Assembly (NCBI GenBank): GCA_028683635.1
Contig: JAQUHL010000151.1
Location: forward strand, 1-5,415
Length of the DNA: 5,415 bases
Reading direction: 5' to 3'
Source of the DNA: Candidatus Cloacimonadota bacterium
GTDB taxonomy: Bacteria; Cloacimonadota; Cloacimonadia; Cloacimonadales; Cloacimonadaceae
Shown: positions 1 through 5,415 of the stretch, piece by piece
Position numbering within the stretch: position 1 is the stretch's first letter
Layout of the letters: every line of letters starts with the position of its first letter
Made by a program: the position numbers and the translations under genes
The notes under the pieces: generated by a model
Seen by the model: the letters and a program-made list of their open reading frames with translations, nothing else
Databases searched by the model: none
What the model was told of the DNA's origin: nothing

Positions 1-1
1 A

Positions 2-337
2 ATAATCATAAACCTGATTATCTTTATTCTTCAGCAGGCAGAAAGAAGCGATACAACACCAAAGGATATCCAGGTCTCAAGCAAAATGCTGAACAAGCAT
101 GCTTACATTGAGATACGAGACAACTTCACCCACTACCGGGAAAGGGCAGAACTCTCAGATGATATCTACTCGGCTATGAATTGGGGGGATGATTTTTCCC
201 TGGGTATGGTGATTGTTAAACAAGTGGTTGACCGCTTCAAAGGCACAGTCTGCTATATGAATGATACCGAGCAAAACGCGCTGTTCCAGATCTGTTTTCC
301 AGCAATCATCAGCAAACAAAAAGGAGCGCAACAATGA
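2..337 (+). CDS. C-terminal end of a degenerate histidine-kinase-like protein (HATPase pseudokinase), 5' end outside the window
   Basis: The frame is open from the left edge (first full codon at base 2) to the TGA at 335-337, giving 111 visible residues. The ATG at 86 is internal: the residues before it (NLIIFILQQAE, bases 11-43) align with the N-box helix of the intact kinase encoded at 1768-3444 (NLIFNSIQVLD). From 'NL' to the G1 'DN' both proteins have exactly 38 residues. The C-terminal halves also align well (IVKQVVDRFKGT against IVRQIVNRFDGT). The ATP-binding residues are lost: the N-box Asn is Phe (23-25), G1 DNGPGM is DNFTHY (119-136), the F-box EPFYTTK has no counterpart, and G2 MGLGL is FSLGM (194-208). 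ATP binding and autophosphorylation therefore look unlikely, although the fold seems kept. The gene overlaps the response regulator gene by 4 bases. Whether TPRs or a phospho-acceptor His precede this domain cannot be seen. A non-kinase GHKL protein is a less likely alternative. Confidence 0.85.
   Translation: MIINLIIFILQQAERSDTTPKDIQVSSKMLNKHAYIEIRDNFTHYRERAELSDDIYSAMNWGDDFSLGMVIVKQVVDRFKGTVCYMNDTEQNALFQICFPAIISKQKGAQQ
321..326 (+). promoter_or_regulatory. Shine-Dalgarno site of the response regulator gene
   Basis: AAGGAG lies 7 bases before the ATG at 334, inside the last codons of the upstream gene. With the ATGA stop/start overlap it fixes the regulator's start and suggests translational coupling between the two genes. 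Confidence 0.8.
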
Positions 338-1764
338 ATATCCTCCTCGTTGACGACGACCAGCTCAGCCGTAACTCCCTTGCCAACTTCCTGGTGGATT
401 TCCTCGGACACAGCGTTACTGAGTGTTCCAATGCCCGGGAAGCTTTGAACATCCTTGAGAAAGAATACTATCCAATGCTTTTGACAGATCTGATGATGCC
501 CGAAATGAACGGGATTGAACTGTTGAAACAGATCAAGCAGAATGAACGTTTGCGGAGTATGGATGTGGTGATAATCACGGGTTTCGGGAAAATGAGCTCT
601 GCTATTGATGCTCTCAGGGCAGGTGCCTATGATTATTTGCTGAAGCCCATTAACGTTGATGAACTGGCGTTCGTTGTTGAAAAGATCGCCAATCACCAGG
701 ATCTGATCCATGAGAATCTTGAGCTTAGAACTCACTTTGACCAAAAACTCTCCCAAACAACCAAGGAAATCCAGGACAGGTTGCATAACCTGCAATCTGT
801 CTTTGCCGAGATAGTTGGGGTCGGCAAAGTGGGCATCTTCTCTGAAGCGATGAAAAAGATTACTGCAACGGCGGGTAAATTTCACAAAGACCGCAGTATC
901 CCAGTGCTCATTCAAGGAGAAACCGGCACAGGAAAGGAAATTGTGGCACGCATGATTCACTTCGGAAAAGGCGATACAACCAGCCCTTTCATCTGCATCA
1001 ACTGCTCTGCCATTTCTCCAACGCTCTTCGAAAGCGAGCTGTTTGGTTATGAAGGCGGATCCTATACAGGCTCGAAACAAAAGGGGATGCCCGGCAAGCT
1101 CGAACTTGCCCAGGGTGGAACTATTTTCCTCGATGAGATTGGTGATATGCCTGTTGAAATGCAGCCCAAGCTCTTGCGTGTACTTCAGGACAAGGAAATG
1201 TACCGGATTGGTGGGATTAAGAAGATCAAACTTGATGTGAGAGTGATCTGCGCCACCAATCAAGACCTGAACAGGCTTATCGAAAATGGCAGATTCAGAA
1301 GGGATTTGCTGTTTAGAATCAATACGGGTTCGATAACGATTCCCCCTCTGCGTGAGCAGAAAGAAGCCATTGTTCCCCTGGCTGGAATGTTCCTCACAAG
1401 ATTTACAGAGCAGAAAAAGAAACGCTTCCGCTACCTCAGCAAAGGGGTGATCGAAATCCTTGAAAACCGTGCCTGGGAAGGAAACATCCGCGATCTTGAA
1501 CATACGATAGAAGTTGCCGTGCTTTTGCATGATGATATTGAACTGAAGCCACACCACCTCACCCATTGGGATGGTGGCGCGGAAGCCGTCTACGCAGAAA
1601 ACGACGAAATTCACATAGATTTGAGCCGGGAATCCTTCCCCATGAGAGAACTGGAACGCCAGATAGTAAACGCTGTCCTTAAGAAATTTGGTGGCAATAA
1701 AAGCAAAGCTGCGCAGTATCTTGAAATCAGCCGTTTCACACTCCGTAATAAACTTCAGGATTGA
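334..1764 (+). CDS. Sigma54-dependent response regulator, NtrC family (REC - AAA+ - Fis HTH)
   Basis: This complete 476-residue protein has the usual length and order of an NtrC/AtoC-type activator, a cytoplasmic factor that uses ATP to open sigma54-RNA polymerase promoters after phosphorylation. The receiver domain (about 1-118) has acidic residues D7-D9, phospho-acceptor D52 in TDLMMPEMNG, T82 and K104 followed by Pro, so it looks fully functional. A predicted coiled-coil linker spans about 120-160. The AAA+ domain (about 162-400) shows Walker A GETGTGKE (195-202), Walker B GGTIFLDE (261-268), sensor I ATNQD (307-311), an arginine-finger region GRFRRDLLFR (319-328) and sensor II WEGNIRDLEH (381-390). 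The sigma54-contact loop is GSYTGS (242-247) in place of GAFTGA. The Fis-type HTH is at 437-476 (NKSKAAQYLEISRFTLRNKL). The start is supported by AAGGAG 7 bases upstream. It overlaps the degenerate kinase gene by 4 bases and precedes the TPR kinase gene by 3, so that kinase is the likely cognate partner. Target promoters are not visible. Confidence 0.96.
   Translation: MNILLVDDDQLSRNSLANFLVDFLGHSVTECSNAREALNILEKEYYPMLLTDLMMPEMNGIELLKQIKQNERLRSMDVVIITGFGKMSSAIDALRAGAYDYLLKPINVDELAFVVEKIANHQDLIHENLELRTHFDQKLSQTTKEIQDRLHNLQSVFAEIVGVGKVGIFSEAMKKITATAGKFHKDRSIPVLIQGETGTGKEIVARMIHFGKGDTTSPFICINCSAISPTLFESELFGYEGGSYTGSKQKGMPGKLELAQGGTIFLDEIGDMPVEMQPKLLRVLQDKEMYRIGGIKKIKLDVRVICATNQDLNRLIENGRFRRDLLFRINTGSITIPPLREQKEAIVPLAGMFLTRFTEQKKKRFRYLSKGVIEILENRAWEGNIRDLEHTIEVAVLLHDDIELKPHHLTHWDGGAEAVYAENDEIHIDLSRESFPMRELERQIVNAVLKKFGGNKSKAAQYLEISRFTLRNKLQD
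1757..1760 (+). promoter_or_regulatory. Shine-Dalgarno site of the TPR histidine kinase gene
   Basis: AGGA lies 7 bases before the ATG at 1768, within the last codons of the response regulator gene. It supports that start and tight coupling across the 3-base gap. Confidence 0.55.
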
Positions 1765-1767
1765 ACA

Positions 1768-3444
1768 ATGAAAAAACAGACCGAAACCCCGGATCCTATC
1801 CTTGAACTGGAAGGCAGACTCGCTCTGGCAAAAACCGGAACCGACCGGCTTGAGATTCTCGTTGAACTTGTTCGCACCTGTTTTCATTATCAGAAGCGAG
1901 CGAAGACTAAAAGCTATGTGTTGAAAGCGCTCATGCTTGCCAAGAGGCTGAACAACACAAAGCATCAGGCATACCTGAACTATATTGCCGGAGCAAATCT
2001 GATCAACCTCTCCGAAAATTCCGAAGCGCTGGATTATCTCATCAAAGCTTTGGACAATTGCCAGAGCTTCGACAACCATATCCTCACTTCGGATATCCTT
2101 GGTGCCATCGGTTTTGTCTATGGCATGATTGGTGATTACGAGCATGCCCTGGAATATCAGCTTGCCTCGATCGAGAAAGCGCCGGAAAACATTGTCTCCC
2201 TGAACAATGCAGGATACGTATATACAATGCTGAAGGACTTTGATAAAGCGCTCAACTTATTGCTACGGGGACACGAGCTTGCCAAAAAAAGAAACATAAC
2301 CGAAGTTGCCCTCACCACCCTGGTGAACATTGCCTCAAACTATTATAATCTTCAGGACTATCAAACCTCGCTGCAAAAGTTTGCAGAATCATACAAGGAA
2401 TCCAGAAAACATAAATCCTATACACATCAGATTTATAGCTGTTCCGGACTCAGTAAGATATATCACATCCTCGGGGATAACAAACGCTCCGGATTATACA
2501 TCAGGAAAGCTGAGAAAATCACCGAACTAGTTGAATACACAAATTCACTCCAGGGATGTTATGCCACCATAGCCGATGCTTATGAAAACCTGGGTGATTT
2601 CGAAAGGGCTTATTATTACTTCAAAAAAAACCTAGAACTAAAAAAGCTGGAGCACACCGAGGAGCTAACCAGAAAGCTTAGTGCCATCCAGGTGAACTAC
2701 GAGATCGAAAAGAACGACCTGGAAACCATGCGGATGATTGAAAAATCCTCCCGCCTGGCAACAATCGGCATAATCGCTGAAGGAATCGTCCATGATATCG
2801 GCAAACCTCTGAATGCCATCAAGATATCTGCAGATAGCATTCTGTTCTGGGACAGGCATAATCCTGGATATTTGCCCCCGATTATTGTTAACGTAGTGAA
2901 AAACATCTCTGAATCATCCCAGCGGATGGATGATATCATAGTTCACATGCGTGAGTTCTGGATAAATCCGGTTTCGGATTCGGAAAATGTGTTTGATCTG
3001 AACAACGCTCTCGACAATGCTTTGCTACTGATTGCCACACGTATAGCCAGCCATGGTATTGATCTGAAGATATCCACTACCAAACAAGAGCTTCCAGTGA
3101 ATGGAAACCAGATATATGTTGAGCAAGTGATTATAAACCTTATATTTAACAGTATTCAGGTGCTCGATTCCTCCGAAAAAAAGAATAAGATAATCAGCCT
3201 TTCCAGCAACAAAAAGGGCGATTGGGCATATATCGAAGTTCAGGACAATGGACCAGGAATGACGGATGATATCAGTGCCCGGATCTATGAGCCGTTCTAC
3301 ACAACCAAAAATAAAAACGAGAATATGGGGCTTGGCTTGGCAATTGTGAGGCAAATCGTTAACAGGTTTGATGGCACTCTTGAGCACAGAAACCGTCCGC
3401 AGGGTGGAGTCGCCTTCACAATCGGTATTCCCCTGGTAAAGTAA
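1768..3444 (+). CDS. Soluble TPR-repeat sensor histidine kinase
   Basis: This complete 558-residue protein has no signal peptide or membrane segment, so it should act in the cytoplasm. Residues about 20-293 form six or seven TPR-like helical pairs (for example around 71-99, 108-139, 140-174, 178-215, 219-253 and 258-293; a typical piece is NNAGYVYTMLKDFDKAL). TPRs usually bind proteins or peptides, so this is the likely input module. A helical connector (about 293-330) leads into the H-box IVHDIGKPLNAI with phospho-acceptor H342 and P347. The HATPase domain is intact: N-box NLIFN (457-461), G1 DNGPGM (493-498), F-box EPFYTTK (508-514) and G2 NMGLGL (519-524). It should autophosphorylate and pass phosphate to D52 of the regulator encoded 3 bases upstream; the pairing is inferred from gene order. 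The ligand is unknown. The HATPase aligns with the degenerate domain at 2-337, suggesting the two are paralogues. The second half uses the codons TTA and CTA, which are nearly absent from the regulator gene. Confidence 0.95.
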   Translation: MKKQTETPDPILELEGRLALAKTGTDRLEILVELVRTCFHYQKRAKTKSYVLKALMLAKRLNNTKHQAYLNYIAGANLINLSENSEALDYLIKALDNCQSFDNHILTSDILGAIGFVYGMIGDYEHALEYQLASIEKAPENIVSLNNAGYVYTMLKDFDKALNLLLRGHELAKKRNITEVALTTLVNIASNYYNLQDYQTSLQKFAESYKESRKHKSYTHQIYSCSGLSKIYHILGDNKRSGLYIRKAEKITELVEYTNSLQGCYATIADAYENLGDFERAYYYFKKNLELKKLEHTEELTRKLSAIQVNYEIEKNDLETMRMIEKSSRLATIGIIAEGIVHDIGKPLNAIKISADSILFWDRHNPGYLPPIIVNVVKNISESSQRMDDIIVHMREFWINPVSDSENVFDLNNALDNALLLIATRIASHGIDLKISTTKQELPVNGNQIYVEQVIINLIFNSIQVLDSSEKKNKIISLSSNKKGDWAYIEVQDNGPGMTDDISARIYEPFYTTKNKNENMGLGLAIVRQIVNRFDGTLEHRNRPQGGVAFTIGIPLVK

Positions 3445-3505
3445 AGCTTCTTCAGGTTCCCTGATATCTATGTGAGCACTTGAGGATTAGCAAGCTCTTT
3501 AGCGC

Positions 3506-3545
3506 AAAAAAATTAGCAGGCGGTGGGGGACACCGCCTACTTTTT
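3506..3545. terminator. Bidirectional rho-independent terminator between convergent genes
   Basis: An 8-bp stem (3518-3525 with 3531-3538, core GGCGGTG/CACCGCC) closes a GGGGA loop. Seven A residues (3506-3512) precede it and five T residues (3541-3545) follow, so each strand has a U-tract after the hairpin. It lies 61 bases past the TPR kinase stop and 20 bases past the stop of the reverse-strand gene, so it probably ends both transcripts. Confidence 0.85.
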
Positions 3546-3565
3546 ATGCGATGGGTTAAGGGAAC

Positions 3566-5415
3566 TTATTTTGAGAGTAGCATTTTGCGGGTTGCGCTGT
3601 AGTTTGAGCTGCTCATCCGATACAGATACATCCCTGAGCCAACGGCATTGCCATGGCTGTCGTATCCATCCCAGATCACATTGAAGTATCCTGCCTGGGA
3701 GTGGTTGTTTGTGAAGCTGCGGATCATCTGACCCTTAAGGTTGTATATTGCGATCTTCACTTCACCAGCTTCCCGGATAGAATAGCGGATTGTTGTCTGA
3801 GGATTGAAGGGATTGGGGAAGGCATTGAGCAATTCGGTTACCATGGGCAATTGGGGAGTCTCCTGTCCCGGATCCTGGTTGTTCAGAGTGATGGAAACGG
3901 GTCCGTAGAAACTGCTGCTGCCATCGAGATCAACGCTTTCCAGCCAGTAATAATAGGTCGCGTTTGCCTCAACTTCCATATCGGTATATTTATAGGTGGT
4001 TTGTGTGCCGGTTTGGTTTCCCTCGGAGATCAAACCTGGGTTTAACCGGATTGCGGTTAAAAGAGTGTTTTCCAGGTTACGGAAGACGTTGTATCCGGAA
4101 TGATTGGTTTCGGATTCGCTCACCCAGGTAAGGTTCACAAACAGCTCTGCCGTGAGCACTGCATCAAAAGAAGACAGTTCTACTGGCAGGGTGGGATCAA
4201 TATCTTCGGAAAGAACCACGATCACATCTCCCTTTGCACTAAACTCCACACCGGCGAAGGTAAGGACGCCAGGTCCCTCGATGAAGGCAGGGGTTGAGGT
4301 GTGCCAGGAGCTATTGAAATAGACCAGTCCATACCAGTTCCCAGCCCCAACTGAAACCACCAGATCGGCAGCGCCGGTTCCGGTGAAGCCAATAACTGTC
4401 AGATTTGTGAGATTTGAGTAATTGGGCAGGGCAACAACCACTGCGGTAGATTCGTTTATTTCAGGTACATGGACAACGTTATCGGGAACTATCACAGTCA
4501 CTTCTCCAGCTTCGACGGTATTCACAAAGCTTCTCAAGTAAGGATATCCACCATTCATTCCAGCCAGATCGGGAGCCCAGATTGTATCGAAGTTCCAGCC
4601 GATGTAGGTGTTAACGGCATGGGGGAAGGTCATTTCATCCGTTGTTCTTGGCAAGCCACGGTTGCTGTCTGTTCTTCCGGAGGTTTCAGTATTATAGTAG
4701 CTATTAGAGATTGCAATCAGTGAATTTCCGATCAAACCACCCCATAAGGTTACTGATGTACCAATACCATTCACAGCGCCGATGGAATAACAATTCTGCA
4801 CGGGACCACTGAACACGGCACCGATAAGACCACCGATCAGGGAACCAGTGGTTGTGTTGGATACATTCCCGGAGGCAAAACAATTCACGAGTGCAGGATT
4901 GAAGGTACTGCTGCTGGTTCCGAGGAATCCACCGATGGAATTCACGCCGAAAACATTTGCTCTGGAGAAAGATCCTGTGAAGAAGGAACCGTTGTTCTGT
5001 CCGCAAAGACCGCCAACGTTGTTGTTTCCGGTAACGGAACCTGTTGTATAGCAACGGTCTATTGTGGATGAGATAACCTGTCCTGCCATGATTCCAGTGA
5101 AGAGATTACCTGTAACGCTTGCATTTTCTAATGCTATTCTGGTGAATACGGAAGTATTCGTCGATCCAAAGAGACCAATATAATCCGTGGTGGGTAGGCT
5201 TATTGTGAGGTTGCGGATTTTGAAGCCATTACCATCGAAATCACCAAAAAAAGCGTTAGCCTGGGTTCCAATTGGCATCCAGGAGATTCCTGTGAGATCA
5301 ATATCTGCAGTCTGTATGAAGCTTACATTGGTGTGAGCTGCTCCCAGGTATTGACGCAGTTCATTCAATTGAGTAGCATCATGAACCTGGAAGGGATTCT
5401 CAGCAGTGCCGTTTC
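3566..5415 (-). CDS. Secreted GLUG-repeat surface protein with a C-terminal T9SS type A / FlgD-Ig-like sorting domain, N-terminus outside the window
   Basis: The frame is open through the right edge, with 615 residues visible before the TAA at 3566-3568. The TTG at 5366-5368 is not the start, because the residues before it (GTAENPFQVHDATQ) form the usual lead-in of GLUG proteins. In visible numbering, the lead-in and a first beta-helix-like part (GTQANAFFGDFDGNGF) span about 1-70. GLUG-like repeats follow at about 75-235, closed by WNFDTIW (273-279) and GGYPYLR (288-294). Residues about 298-405 are an unrecognised beta-rich, Val-rich segment. A fibronectin-III-like module (LPVELSSF at 409, about 409-512) comes next. 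The sorting domain (about 525-615) opens with FPNPFNPQTTIRYSI, has IAIYNLKGQMI and GSGMYLYRM, and ends in KMLLSK. In known T9SS substrates this C-terminal domain directs export across the outer membrane and is cleaved for surface attachment. GLUG repeats occur in adhesin-like proteins, so adhesion is plausible but unproven. No catalytic domain is visible. It is convergent with the signalling operon and shows no sign of co-regulation with it. Confidence 0.93.
   Translation of the reverse strand, partial: NGTAENPFQVHDATQLNELRQYLGAAHTNVSFIQTADIDLTGISWMPIGTQANAFFGDFDGNGFKIRNLTISLPTTDYIGLFGSTNTSVFTRIALENASVTGNLFTGIMAGQVISSTIDRCYTTGSVTGNNNVGGLCGQNNGSFFTGSFSRANVFGVNSIGGFLGTSSSTFNPALVNCFASGNVSNTTTGSLIGGLIGAVFSGPVQNCYSIGAVNGIGTSVTLWGGLIGNSLIAISNSYYNTETSGRTDSNRGLPRTTDEMTFPHAVNTYIGWNFDTIWAPDLAGMNGGYPYLRSFVNTVEAGEVTVIVPDNVVHVPEINESTAVVVALPNYSNLTNLTVIGFTGTGAADLVVSVGAGNWYGLVYFNSSWHTSTPAFIEGPGVLTFAGVEFSAKGDVIVVLSEDIDPTLPVELSSFDAVLTAELFVNLTWVSESETNHSGYNVFRNLENTLLTAIRLNPGLISEGNQTGTQTTYKYTDMEVEANATYYYWLESVDLDGSSSFYGPVSITLNNQDPGQETPQLPMVTELLNAFPNPFNPQTTIRYSIREAGEVKIAIYNLKGQMIRSFTNNHSQAGYFNVIWDGYDSHGNAVGSGMYLYRMSSSNYSATRKMLLSK
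4727..5179 (-). repeat. Degenerate tandem GLUG-type protein repeats within the surface protein gene
   Basis: The translated reverse strand repeats a pattern of hydrophobic-Gly-Gly-(Leu/Phe)-x-Gly followed by N/C-Y/F-S/A-x-G-x-V. Anchors are IGLFG, IMAG (weak), VGGLCG, IGGFLG, IGGLIG and WGGLIG at visible residues about 79, 108, 133, 160, 193 and 224, so the period is 25-33 residues. Intervening pieces such as CYTTGSVTG, CFASGNVSN and CYSIGAVNG repeat too. The units are clear in the protein but too diverged to look like recent DNA duplications. Confidence 0.75.

Noticed and set aside
86..337. A standalone 83-residue small protein starting at ATG 86
   Set aside because: The frame is open to the left edge, and the residues before the ATG align with the N-box helix of a histidine kinase, so the ATG is internal to a longer gene.
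943..959. A TGGCAC followed by ATTCA, resembling a sigma54 -24/-12 promoter
   Set aside because: It lies inside the AAA+ coding region, its -12 half does not match TTGCA, and no gene start follows, so it is a chance match.
253..2145. A 630-codon reverse-strand open frame lying antisense to the whole regulator gene and the start of the TPR kinase gene
   Set aside because: It is in exact codon register with the forward genes, so it stays open simply because those genes avoid TTA, CTA and TCA codons. Its translation shows no domain, whereas the forward frames have complete, well-ordered families and ribosome sites.
3653..4045. Forward open frames of 65-130 codons inside the reverse-strand surface protein gene (3653-4045, 4100-4322, 4469-4723, 4848-5051)
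   Set aside because: They lie opposite a frame with clear GLUG, fibronectin-like and sorting-domain motifs, and their translations show no recognisable motif or family.
3566..5368. TTG at 5366-5368 as the start of the surface protein
   Set aside because: The frame continues to the right edge, and the preceding residues (GTAENPFQVHDATQ) are a typical GLUG-protein lead-in. There is no signal peptide after the TTG, as an exported protein would need.

Overview
The window holds the 3' part of a forward-strand signalling operon (left edge to about 3444) and, convergent to it, the 3' part of a gene for a large secreted surface protein (3566 to the right edge). A 121-base intergenic stretch with a bidirectional hairpin terminator separates them. 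No gap exceeds 300 bases. I see no RNA genes, CRISPR arrays, insertion sequences or attachment sites.

Organism: the reverse-strand protein ends in a FlgD-Ig-like / type IX secretion (T9SS) type A sorting domain with an 'FPNPFNP' opening and a 'KMLLSK' end, behind a GLUG-repeat region and an 'LPVELSSF' fibronectin-like module. This architecture is typical of the FCB superphylum outside classical Bacteroidetes, and Cloacimonadota (Candidatus Cloacimonas and relatives) fits best. This is inferred from protein style; no marker gene is present.

Signalling operon: (1) The C-terminal end of a histidine-kinase-like protein runs in from the left edge. Its HATPase fold is recognisable, but the N-box Asn, the G1 glycines, the F-box and the first G2 glycine are all gone, so it looks like a pseudokinase. 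(2) Overlapping it by 4 bases (ATGA) is a complete NtrC-type sigma54-dependent response regulator (REC, coiled-coil linker, AAA+, Fis-type HTH). Its sigma54-contact loop reads GSYTGS instead of GAFTGA. (3) Three bases further on is a complete soluble TPR-histidine kinase with all catalytic boxes intact. The tight spacing implies one transcript and translational coupling. The likely circuit is that the TPR kinase senses a cytoplasmic partner and phosphorylates the regulator, which activates sigma54 promoters elsewhere. The degenerate paralogue could modulate kinase or regulator by dimerisation or sequestration.

The most interesting observation is this pairing of a degenerate and an intact kinase-type ATPase domain, which align with identical N-box to G1 spacing, on either side of one response regulator.
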